Assembly (NCBI GenBank): GCA_963921825.1
Contig: OY997590.1
Coordinates: 51,105,039-51,169,038 of the forward strand
Source: Erodium maritimum
Taxonomy: Eukaryota; Streptophyta; Magnoliopsida; Geraniales; Geraniaceae
Reading direction: 5' to 3'
Length of the DNA stretch: 64,000 nt
A model generated the notes under the pieces. It saw only the letters and a program-made list of their open reading frames with translations. It searched no databases and was not told the origin of the DNA. A program made the translations under genes and the position numbers. This document shows positions 35,701 to 46,457 of this stretch, piece by piece. How positions within the stretch are numbered: position 1 is the stretch's first letter; each line of letters opens with the position of its first letter.

Positions 35701-37079
35701 GCTGGTATGCGATCCTTTGTGATCTTGTTTGGTGTGCGATCCTTTTTTATTTTGGGGTGTTGTGTGGTGGTCTTTGAGTCCTTGGAAGAGGTCGTGATCG
35801 TTGTGTTGGATCTACATTGTGTTATCGAGTGTTGAGTCTGTTGAGGAAAGTAACAGGTTGTGGGTCAGCTGGGTACTTGAGTTTGGGACTGTAGTCCCGG
35901 TTTTGGGTTTGGTTTAGTGTTACTGGCTTTATCTACTAATTATGCCATAGTCAGTCTGTTATCCGTGGAGGTGAGCGATCGCTCACCCCTAGCTGCTTTT
36001 CCTACAGGTACTGATCACCGGACGGACTAGGTTAGCTCTTGAAGTTCATGGAGCTTGGAACGGAGTCTGGTCTTTATTTTTGTTGAGTCTAGTGACGGAT
36101 ATTGTACCTTGTCCACTTGTTGGGACGTTTTGTATTGTAAAGACTATTATTTTTGGTAACTAAATGGAAATGTCAAAGCTTTTATTCAAAACATGTTCAA
36201 GTGTTTTTATGTTTTAAATGTTCGCGTCCCGAGTTCGGTTCGCTGAAATTGGGGCGTGACACACTTGAACCCTAGGACCCACGGCCAAGTTGGGACGGGT
36301 GGGGCCCACGTGCTCGAGTGATCGGGTTTTGTGTTCGGGTGGTTTAGAACGTTCCCCGGACCATTTATCCACAACCGAATCGAAATTTGGAATTAAAATG
36401 CGAAGGTTGTAATTATCGGGTTTAGAAACTTTAAACGTAAATTAATTGACTCTCGGAAGTCGGAATTCGATTCCGTCGAGTGCATAGGAACCCTTGAATT
36501 ATCCTAAGACCGTAGAAACGAAAATGGGAATTTTCGGAGCCCCGGAAGGGCGTTTCCAAAACCCGGGCAGATTCGCCATGTCGGGCGAATCGGGCCTTTC
36601 CGGGTCCAATATCGACAATGTCGAGTAATTGGGAGTGATCGACATTGTTGGGGTTACATTTGGGCGTCGAGTTTATTGAATTTCAGTTTATTCCTGCGAG
36701 TTTAAAAGTGCCTTAAAATTTTGTTCTTTTAGATCGTGCTGCAGACCGAGGGAAAGGAAAGCTAGGCGAGTGACCGAGATCACGCCGGGGCTTGTGGGTT
36801 AGCTTTTGGAGAACACGCACGAGGTAGGGAAAAGTAGCCGGATCTCGGCCCTGACTAGGGAAAGTTAAAAGTAGAATTGCATGTGACACCGGGGTGTCGT
36901 GGGTTAAGTAGGCTATCGAATATTAGAAAGGCATGATACGGGAATGTAGCGAACCTTAGAAATGCATGTGATACTTAGTAGTGTCGTAGGAGCAGAGAAC
37001 TTAGCGAGATTGGAATTACTAGAGGCATATGACCATGCCCGGAGGTTGATTGTGAAACTGTTAATATTAGAACTGCTGG

Positions 37080-37330
37080 AGGCATTGTCGGTGTGTCTTG
37101 GGGGCCGTGAATGCCTGTGGGGTTGTTGAGCCCGTGAGTTACTGTTGGTGTGTCTTGGGAGGCCGTGAGTGCCCGTGGGGTTGCTGAGCCCGTGAGTTGT
37201 TTGTGGTTTTGAGAGGCCGTGAGTGCCCGTGGGGTTGTTGAGCCCGTGAGTTACTGTTGGTGTATCTTGGGAGGCCGTGAGTGCCTGTGGGGTTGTTGAG
37301 TCTGTGTTTTACGGTTGGTGTCTTGGGTGG
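37080..37330 (+). repeat. Minisatellite in LTR A
   Basis: About four units of roughly 58 bp with GTCTTGGGAGGCCGTGAGTGCC and GGGGTTGTTGAGCCCGTGAG. It corresponds to the 35110-35400 block of LTR B but with its own unit sequence and number. Confidence 0.75.
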
Positions 37331-38265
37331 CCATGAGTGCATGTGGAGTGCTGAACTTGTGTTGTTGCTGTTTGTTGAACTTTGTTTGCGATTGTGATTG
37401 TGGTTACCTGAGGTTGGGGGCCCGCTCCATGAAACGGGGGTCCTCAAGCACACGCGTCTGCATGTTCAGACGGGGTATGGGGCCCGCCCGTCAGTAAAGG
37501 GGTCCTGGCTGCGCGTGTGTGGTTTGGGGTTGTGAGTGTGACAGGTCGACCGCCTGGCCCGACTTTGTGTCGGGGAAGTGCGTGAGAGAGAGAGAGATTA
37601 CTGATACAGGTCGACCGCCTGGCCTGAGAGTTCGGCAAAGCGCGTGATTGAGGGAGGTTACTTAGCAGCTGGTATGCGATCCTTTGTGATCTTGTTTGGT
37701 GTGCGATCCTTTGTGATCTTGTTTGGTGTGCGATCTTTCGTGATCTTGGGTGTTGTGTGGTTGTCTGTCGTGTCTTTGGTGGAGGTCGTGATCGTTGTGT
37801 CAGGTCTACTTTACGTGTTCGAGTGTTGAGTCGGTTGAGGAAAGGAACTGTGGGTGTGTGTCAGTCGGAGTATTTGAGTTGGGATGGTGATCCCCGGTGT
37901 TGAGTGTGTTGTTGGTGTTACCGGCATTGTCTGCTAAGTATGCCGTAGTCAGTCTGTTATCTGTGGTGGTGAGTGAACGCTCACCCCTAGCTGCTTTTCC
38001 TACAGGTACTGATCACAGGTCGGACTAGGTGAGCTCTCAAAGCTTGTGGAGCTAGGAGCGGAGTCCGGGTTTTACTTTTGAGTCTAGTGATGGATACCTT
38101 GTATTTTGTCCACTTGTTGGGACGTATTTTTGAGCTGTAAATATTATTTTGTTTAACTAAATGGTAATTTCAGAGTGTTTATTCAAAACAGGTTTCAAAT
38201 GTTTTATGGTTTTAAACGTTCGCGTCCCGAGTTCGGTTTTACTAAAATTGGGGCGTGACAGGAGC

Positions 38266-41110
38266 ACCTATTTAATGATGGGCCATAGTTGAAAATTGGT
38301 GGACCTGACTATGATTCTCAACCTGAGGTTGAGCTAGGGTATCATATACGGTAAGTCGTGTATATAAGTACATACCCTAGCCAAGAGTCACATTGTACGT
38401 GATTGGATGGAGTCCTACCTACATAGCTCGATTAAGTGGTGAGCATTAGTTCATCTTAATCGAGTGAATCAAGGATCTTGGTTTTAGATTCTAAAGTTTT
38501 AGAATCAATTGTTATTGTTTAACTTGATCTTCATAAAATTTATTCAGTATACTGATTGAATTTTATTTGTCGTATAGATCAAATGGAAAAAGTAAACAGT
38601 AGTTTGTCATTGAAAACCATGATTGACGGGGTCAAGCTTAAAAGGACAAACTATCAGAACTAGTATAGAAATTTGAGGATGGTCTCAAATATAAACGCAA
38701 AGAAAATGACCTTGACAAGGGTATCCCTTATGTCCAGAAAATGAAGGGGCATCTCGAACATCTTAATGTACTAGGTCTTAAGATAGAATAAAAGATGGCA
38801 ACCGATAGGTTTCTACGCTCCCTTCCTCGTGCGTATGTTGAGTTCATCATGAACTATTACATACACGATATGGACAAGGCCATATCAGAGTTACATGGCA
38901 CGTTTGTAAATGTTGAGAAGAATATTAAGGATTTGGAATCAAAGGATATTCTGATGGTCAGAAAAGGATCCAGTTTTAAGAAGGAAACTAGTAGTGGCAA
39001 GGGTAAGGCCCCTACGCACTTGGCAGGAAATATGAGACACCCGATCGCTCCTAACCCTCCAAGGACTAGGGGGTCCTCAAGGAAGGCTAAGGAGGATGAG
39101 ACTGTATGCTTCTACTGCCAGAAGCCTGGTCAACGAAAAGGGATTGCGGTAAAAACTAGGATGATCTAAAGAAGGGAAGTGGGACTGGGCCCTAATCAGG
39201 TATTAACTTTATAGTGCTACCTCTCACTACTTCCAAATATTCATGGGTATTGGATACCAGAGTTGAATCTCACATGTGCACTGACGTACAATGGATGGAA
39301 GGTAGGGGAAGCTTAGAGAAGAACGATGTGGACCTCAGAGTGGGCAACAATATAAGGGTTGTGACGGATGAGGTAGGATCCTTGAGTCTTCGTTTTCCAA
39401 GTGGCCTTGTTTTGTACTAAACAATGTATATTGCATACCTAATTTTATTTGGAATATTATATCTATATACGTGTTAGCCACCGAAGGATATAAATTAGAT
39501 GTTGGAAATGATATTTTCAATATTCTATGCAATGATATTTTTATGCTTGTGTAAACATGGTCGTAGGATTGTACATACTAGATATGGGAAACAATGCCTA
39601 AAGCTCTATTAATAAAGTAAATACCAAGATGTCTAAATCCGACGATTTAAACCGGAACTCTTATATGGCACTGTCCTTAGGGTCACATAAAAAAGAAACG
39701 CATATCATCACTTCAGAAGTGCGGACTTTTAAGTTCATTCAAATTTCATTCGATTGATAAATGCAAGGCTTGTTTGATGTGCAGAATGACTAAAGCACCC
39801 TTCATCGGCCGCAATGAAAGGGCGGGTGAATTATTGGGGTAGATACACTCAGATGTGTGTAGACCAGTAAGTTCGCTTGCTAGGAGAAGTTTTAGCTACT
39901 TTATCATATTTACTTATGATTACGGTAAAATGGTTAGGTCTATTCGATGAGACATAAGTCTGAAACTTTTGATAAATTCGAAGAGTTTAAGACTAAAATA
40001 GAAAACCATATTGGGAAAGGTATTAAGGCACTTCTATTGGATCGAGGTGGAAAATACTTGACCACAGAGTTTTAGATCATCTAAATGAGAATGAGATCCT
40101 TTTGGAATGGAATCCTCCCGGGACACTATAGTTGAAAGGTGTAGCCGAACGGAGAAATTGGACATTGTTAGACAATGGTCCATTCCATGATCAGTTGGAC
40201 TGATCTACCGATCTCTTTCTGGGGTTATACTCTAGAGAAGACCAAATTCATAGTGAATCGGGCTCCGACGAAGGTTGTGAAAAGGAAACCATTTTAGAAA
40301 TAGTACGAGAAGAATCCCGTTTTGTCCTTCCTAAATATTTGGGGTTCCGAGGCTTATGTGAAACGTTTGGTTTCGAGGCAGAAGTGGTCGTAGAGCAAGA
40401 ACCAGTTGTAGAAATTCCTAAAGGTCCAAGACGATCAGCAAGGATCAGTCATCCACCTCCGAGATATGGTTATATTGTGTCTGGAGGTGAGAGTGAGATA
40501 ATGGTGTATCATGAGGATCTATCCACCTTTTAGAAAGTCGTGGATGGTTCTGACTCCGAGTTATGGCTGGGAGCCATAAGGGAGGGAGGAAATGCAGTTC
40601 AAGTCGGAGAACCAAGCTTGGGAACTGGTTGATCCCATCGACAGTGTGAGGACCATCGGATACAAGTGGATCTTCAAGGTGAAGATGGACATGTACGACA
40701 GACCTCAGACATACAAAGCATGTTTGATTGCGAAAGGTTATAGGTAGATCCAAGGGATTGACTATGAGGAAACATTATCATCAGTGGCTATGGTCAAATC
40801 TATCCAGATTCTTCTTGGCATAGTCTCGTATCTTGATTACGAGATATGGAAAGTGGGTTTCAAAACCGTTTTCTTAAACGAGATTTTGACTAAGAACGTT
40901 TGTATGTCTCAGTACGAAGGTTTTGACGATCCGAAGAATAAGGGAAAGATTTATAAGTTGTTGAAATCCATGTATGGATTGAAACAAACTTCTCCGAGTT
41001 GGAACCCTCATTTTGATGAAATTGTAATTGGATTTGGCCTTATCAAGAATGAGGATGAACCTTGCGTTTATAAGAAGGCTAATGGGAGCAAGACTGGCTT
41101 TCTGGTGCAA
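38266..41110 (+). pseudogene. Fossil gag-pol remnant of copia element D
   Basis: Aligns along its length with the gag-pol part of element C, in the same order. It contains the gag zinc-knuckle area (near 39.1 kb), the integrase area (39.6-40.3 kb) and the RT area (40.6-41.1 kb, KNKGKIYKLLKSMYGLKQT). It is heavily decayed, with many breaks, and stops within RT at the junction with an inverted LTR piece. Confidence 0.85.
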
Positions 41111-41650
41111 TTTGTAGAGAGAAGAAGTGAAGTTGTAGTTCCTACTCTTGTCTTGTGTTTTTTATATGAATAAGATTACTTAATCCATAAATATAATCAA
41201 CACATATCAAGGACAAGTAAGGTGTGAAGCATGGTGCAAACTAGGACAAGTATGATGCTAAGTATGACTAGAGATGATGGGGTTAGGTAGTGAATCACCA
41301 ACACCTTAATCCTTGTCTTGCTTACTTAATACTAATCAATCAACACTTGATTAATTAGTTCCATGGGCCTTGGTTGCATGGGCCTCTTGGAACATGGCTC
41401 ATGGCCATTCCTAACGAGGTCCCGTGACGCGCTCATCGCCTTCAAGTCTTCCATACCAGAAATGTCCAACATTATCTGACGTGATCAATCCCAAGACTCC
41501 AAGCCTTGTCTCGATCCGTAAAGTCCTATTTACTTACGAGTACATGACCCAAAACCTAGTTTCGTCATGTCCCGAGACAACTCCCTTTTGTCCATTCTCC
41601 ATAAATGTGTCAATGACTTTCATTCTGTGGTGTGACCCTTAGGTTTATGC
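41111..41650 (-). repeat. Inverted piece of a copia LTR
   Basis: Reverse complement of the middle of the C/D-type LTR: CACCTAACC...TACTTAGCACC, AATTAATCAAGTC, and the block ending with the reverse of AAACCTAAGGGTCACACC. It lies head to head with LTR H, which starts at about 41655. Neither end is an LTR terminus, so a rearrangement rather than an insertion created it. Confidence 0.75.
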
Positions 41651-41654
41651 ATGT

Positions 41655-43786
41655 CTCCCACAATGCGAATATATCGAGTAATATATCGATGTGTGCTCTG
41701 ATTTATTCCCACAATGCAAATAGAACCATAGATCGAGATAGATCACAATCGATGAGTCCCTAGTCAAACAAAGCTTCACTAGAAGCGACGGGTATGAAAG
41801 ATAGCTCTTTATGGATTGCGTTCTGTTAGTCATTGCAATGAGATTCTGGAGTCTAAACATAGATATCATGTGGGACATAATATTGGATGACCCGCCCTGA
41901 ATATGTGTCATAGATTGATTCATGAACATATTCAGTGCCGTAGCTTATCATGTATCCTTAGACCAAGGAGTCTTTGTGATCGCTATGCAGTCAACAACTG
42001 AGTTTAATCTGAGCCCAACGTTTTTCGTAAGAGGGCTTCCATAACGGTCAGGATTGGCTTGGGGACAGGTTGCATGAGTGACACGAAAGACGGCTAAGGG
42101 ATTTATCCCTCATACTGAGGTATGGGAAAGATATCGGTCCTCGGCCGCTTGATCGAGAGTGACTGAAAGAATAGCATGGCCATGCACATGATACTGGGTA
42201 TCATATATTCAGTCACCTCAAATATCAAGAAACAGTGATCGAGAATAATGAGGATGACGTTTCTATTCCTATCTCAATCAGGATATCGAAGATAAAAGGA
42301 TAGTGACATAGACGACGGAAAGGTTAGAATCGACAAGGTCGATTCATTATGCAGTGCCAGGCAATACTAAAGTCTCTTTAATTGCCACTTATAAAGGATC
42401 AAGTAAAATGGGATTTTACATTGATCTATTGACATGCATAAACCTAAGGGTCACACCAAAGGGATGAAACTCATTGACACAATTATGGAGAATGGCCAAA
42501 AGGGAGTTGTCTCGGGACATGACTAAAACTGGGTTTTGGGTCATGGGCCCGTAAGTGAATAGGACATTACAGATCGAGACAAGGCTTGGAGTCTTGGGAT
42601 TGATCACATCGGATAATGTTGGACATTTCCGATATGGAAGGTTTGAAGGCGATAAGCGTGTCACGGGATCTCGTTGGGAATGGCTACGGGCCATACTCCA
42701 AGAGGCCCATGAAAGGCCCATGCAACTAATTAATCAAGTCTTTTTTTAGATAAGCTCGAAAAATTTATTAATAAGACCGGTTCCAATAATAAGAATCGGA
42801 ATGACATGATTCAAGCAAAATCGGGGTAAAAGAGGTCAAAAGACCCGGACAACGCTTATAGAGGAGTCCTGCTAAGGGGGAACAACAAGGCAAACCTTGG
42901 CCCAAAAACAGAGAAAACCTAAAAAATAGAAAAAGAAAACAAAAAACAAAAAACAACTAACAGAGCTAATGAGCTGAATTCTTTCGAGCCTTATGAGACG
43001 CTTTCCATATGGTCGAAACAGGAGGCGCTGCCTTGATGGTCCATTCCCGAGAGATAGCTCTCGACCTAATTAATCAAGTCTTGATTAATTAGTACCAAGT
43101 AAGCAAGACAAGCATTAAGGTGTTGGTGATTCACCACCTAACCCCATCTTGTCTAGCCTTACTTAGCACAATACTTGTCCTAGTTCAAACCATGCTTGAC
43201 ACCTTACTTGTCCTTAGTTGTTTTTTTTATTATATTGAATGGTTTTAGGTCCTCTTATTAAATACAACAAACTCAAGACAAGAAGTGAAATTAGCACAAC
43301 TTCTCCTTCTTCTCTTTACAAGGTTTCTCTCCATTTGTGGTGTTCTTGAGTTCTCTTCACAAGAACTACGTGAATTTGATTCCTAAGAGGATACGTAGGC
43401 TTCTTGGAGACTTAAGTCGATCATCTTTTCTTGGTGTTCTTCAACAAATAGAGAAGAAAATGGTGCAGAATTTCTGTACTATTTCTGTTCCGACCAGCAC
43501 CTTCAAGACCCCGATCGGAGGTTCATACGAGGTCCGATAAAGCTGATTTTTGGGTCGATACTCTCCACATATTGGTCTTCAAAGTGAAAGGTGGAATTCT
43601 TATTTTAATGGTTCGTTATTCAGATACACGAGCTGCAAGTTGAGACACTTCAACAATTGGTAAGGAAATTGTGAATTCGATTATGTCTTGTGTATCTAAT
43701 CTTTGGTAGTGTTTCCATGACATGGTCTCGAGTTTTATTTGCTTCCGCTATGAGTATGTGTTCATACCCTCCAACGAGACCCAGCA
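41655..43786 (+). repeat. Copia LTR H, interrupted by a LINE
   Basis: Plus-strand LTR of the same group. It lacks a clean TGTTAG start and ends GAGACCCAGCA at 43786. It has the CTACGT...ACGTAG block at about 43365-43400. A 325-bp LINE tail sits at 42741-43065. Probably the former 3' LTR of element D, but the inverted piece between them leaves this open. Confidence 0.75.
42741..43065 (-). mobile_element. LINE 3' end, severely 5'-truncated
   Basis: A perfect 15-bp target duplication CTAATTAATCAAGTC flanks it (42726-42740 and 43066-43080). On the minus strand it ends TTATTAATAAATTTTTCGAGCTTATCT plus A7, matching the tail of the RRM-type LINE at 18435-19772. Only 325 bp remain, with no coding domain. 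Confidence 0.9.
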
Positions 43787-44300
43787 AGATTATGTTGTCA
43801 TTATGGTGTATTAGTATATATGACTATAAAATCGTTTTCTTTCGTTTGGAGCCATAAAAATAAAATATACAGCCACTTGTACACCTACATTGTTCTAATA
43901 AATTCAACTTTCTTTCTTCCAATTGGGTTGAATACTCTCGACATATTGGTCTTCAAAGTGAATGTTGGAATTTTTATTGTAACGGTTCCTTATTCAGATA
44001 CACGAGCTACAAGTTGAAACACTTCAACAATTGGTAAGGAAACTGTGAATTCGATTATGTCTTGGGTATCTAATCTTCGATAGTGTTTCCATGACATGGT
44101 CTCAAGTTTTATTTTCTTCCGCTACAAGTATGTGTTCATACCCTCAAACGAGACCCAACAAGATTATGTTGTCATTATGTTGTATTAGTAAATATGACTA
44201 TCAAATCGTTTTCTTTCGTTTGGAACCATAAAAATAAAATATACAACCACTTGTACACCTACATTGTTATAATAAATTCAACTTTCTTTCTTCCAATCAA
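43559..44300 (+). repeat. 374-bp tandem duplication across an LTR end
   Basis: The segment from TACTCTC-ACATATTGG (43559) to TTCTTTCTTCCAATT (about 43925) is repeated from 43933 to about 44300, with period 374. Each unit contains the last ~230 bp of LTR H (to GAGACCC-CA) plus ~140 bp of flanking DNA starting AGATTATGTTGTCATTATG. The copies differ at a modest number of positions. Confidence 0.9.
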
Positions 44301-44337
44301 AGACGACACTAATAAAAAAAAGAGAATGGGAACAGCG

Positions 44338-45916
44338 TGTTAGCATTTATGCTCGTAGCCCAATCGTAAATGTCCAAATGTAAATATCATTGTTGGCAAT
44401 ATGATAAAGCGGCTTTTATATTACTTAAGTGTTGGAGTAATATGTCGTATGTGTTTCCGATCTATGCCCACTATGCGAATAGAACCATAGATCAGGATGG
44501 ATCACACTCGACGGGGTCCCTAGTCAATAGTCTTCGCTAGAAGCGACTAGTATGAAAGATGACTCTTGATGGCTTACGTTCTATTGGCCATAGGAAAGGT
44601 TTCCGGAGTCTGATCATAAAATTCATGTGTGGGACATGATGTTGGACGACCCGACCTGAATATGTTCCATAGATTGAGTCATGAACATGTTCAGAGTCGT
44701 TGCTTGTCAGGTATCCTTAGACCGAGGAGTCTATATGATTGCTATGCAGTAAACAACCAAGTTTGACCTGAAAGCCCAACGTTGCACCGTGACTGGGCTT
44801 CCATAACGGCCAGGATTGGCTTGGGGAATGACTGCATGAGTGACATGATAGGCGGCTAAGGGATGTATCCATCATACTGCGGTATGGGAAGAATATCTAG
44901 TTCACGGCCGCTTGATCGAGAATGACTGACGGGAAAAGCATGGCCATGCGCATGATATGGGATATCATAAGGGTCAGTCATCTCACATATCAAGGAACAG
45001 TGATTGAGGATAAGAAGGATGACGGTCTATGTCTTATCTCAATCAGGATATCAGTGATAAGGGATAATGACAAGGACGGCTGAAAGGTCAGAATCGACAA
45101 GGGGCGATTCGTTATGCAGGGTCGGGCGATACTGAGTCTCGTCAGTCGCCACATTAATAAGATCAAGTAAAATGGGATTTTACGTTGATCTTATTGACAT
45201 GCATAGACCTAAGGGTCACACCGACAATACGATGCTCAATAAGAACATGACAAACTTGAGTTTGAGGGAGACATGGCGGGGAGCGCCATAGTGGACCGGC
45301 TAGCATATTGGGTTCGGGATGGGCTCTCTTGGAGAGGCCCATGTCTGATCCATATTGGCTAGGCCCAACAAGGACTCAAGTCATTAGATTACTAATTAGT
45401 CTTGTTGACTAAAATTGGGTGGGACCCAATTTCCACTAAACTAATAAACTTGGATAGTTTATTAGTTCCACCTTGCATCTAGACTTGGACACTTGTCTAG
45501 TGATGGAAACTAAGTGATTTGACTAAATGCACTTAACTCCACATGCAAGAGGGGTTGGAAGATATAACATTCAAGTGTAGAGAAATAGATAGAACTAGTT
45601 CTTCTTCTTCTCCTACCTTGGTCGAAAATCTCCTCCAAGCTTCAAAGTTGGTTGTGCATGTTCTTGAGTCATCAAACTCAAGAACTACGTTGGCTTTGAT
45701 TCCATCTCGGATACGTAGGCGTCCAAGGGACTCAAGCCGAACCATAGTTGGTGTTATTCATCCATTATCTCCACCAAAACAACAAGGTGATGTTCTTGAA
45801 ACCTTGCTGAATTTTTCAGCTTTGTTCTTCATATTTTGTATTGTTAATTTACTTGATTCGTGGTTAATTTCCGCTGCTATTCTTGTTTATCTTGTCCACG
45901 ACATCGAGACCCAACA
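44338..45916 (+). repeat. Copia LTR F with internal leader, diverged sister family
   Basis: 1,579 bp from TGTTAGCATTTATGCTCG to GAGACCCAACA, followed by GTGGTATCAGAGCTTGG, a tRNA-Met primer-binding site. It is clearly related to LTRs C, D and G but more diverged. It contains the CTACGTTGGCTTTGATTCC...ACGTAGG block at about 45685-45721. Confidence 0.88.
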
Positions 45917-46457
45917 GTGGTATCAGAGCTTGGCTACCAACGGGAAAAACAATAGCTGAATTTTTCAGATTTAGTGCTGGAAATTTTGGAGTGCTTGCTG
46001 GTTTTTTCTTTAAAGGGTTTACAAATGCATGTTAGCTTCTTAATTTCATGTTTTTGCATATATGGGTGCATGCTTGATTGATAACATGATTTAAGTTCTT
46101 GCATGTGGGTTTTATGCATGAAATTAGTGATTTTCGAAATAAAATCAAATCTGATTTTTTCGGACAAAGTTTTATTTTGGGGTCACGAGACCGGGACTCT
46201 CGGGGAGCCGATCCCGTGACCGGATGGGGCTTCGTTGGACGGAGCTAGGCCTAGTCGTGACTATTGGATAGTCAGAACGACGGGGCTAAACCATTTGGGG
46301 AATTACGACGAGTTTGGAACCGTCATAATGAACCACAAAATTAAACGTTCGGAAAATTCATTTTTGAAACCGGTTTCGATAAACCGTGTAATAATTTTTG
46401 AAACTTGGAAGCTAATTAAAATCAGTCATATCTTGGTGTTTGATAACACGCTGTATG
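45917..46457 (+). mobile_element. Leader of the element behind LTR F
   Basis: Primer-binding site and untranslated leader matching the leaders of D and C in outline (GGGACTCTCGGGGAGCCGA, GTTTGATAACACG). It stops where minus-strand LTR G begins. No gag or pol of this element remains in the window. Confidence 0.75.

Larger units (their letters stand above)
25462..36261 (+). mobile_element. Ty3/gypsy solo LTR B, split by copia C
   Basis: The LTR sequence itself is 25462 to about 26085 plus 33987-36261, about 2.9 kb, from TGTAAAGACCGGG to GGGGCGTGACA. A perfect target duplication CACTT (25457-25461 and 36262-36266) lies inside LTR A. Its promoter side has GGGTATAAAAG (about 25650) followed by a CT-rich leader. 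The start differs from LTR A but the last ~200 bp are similar, so it is a sister family. No coding part of its own is present. Confidence 0.9.
24550..38260 (+). mobile_element. Ty3/gypsy solo LTR A (Tekay type), split by B
   Basis: The LTR sequence itself is 24550-25461 plus 36262-38260, about 2.9 kb, from TGTAATAACCACTCCCGG to GGGGCGTGACA. A perfect target duplication GGAGC lies at 24545-24549 and 38261-38265, in the internal part of copia D. Copia C shows the uninterrupted sequence at about 27980. No internal gypsy coding part exists between LTR edges, so it is a solo LTR. It is closely related to the LTR of the minus-strand element at 2179-8021. The right part holds a minisatellite at about 37080-37330. 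Confidence 0.9.
19882..41110 (+). mobile_element. Ty1/copia element D, broken and carrying nested insertions
   Basis: Own parts are the 5' LTR 19882-21569, the leader 21570-22180 and 23956-24549, and the gag-pol remnant 38266 to about 41110. The MULE at 22181-23946 and solo LTR A at 24550-38260 interrupt it. The gag-pol remnant aligns block by block with element C (zinc-knuckle CFYCQKPGQ, LDTRVESHMCTD, integrase and RT segments such as KLLKSMYGLKQTSPSWN). It is heavily decayed, with many breaks. The 3' part runs into an inverted LTR piece at 41.1 kb. It is older than C, judging by decay and by what is inserted in it. Confidence 0.85.
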
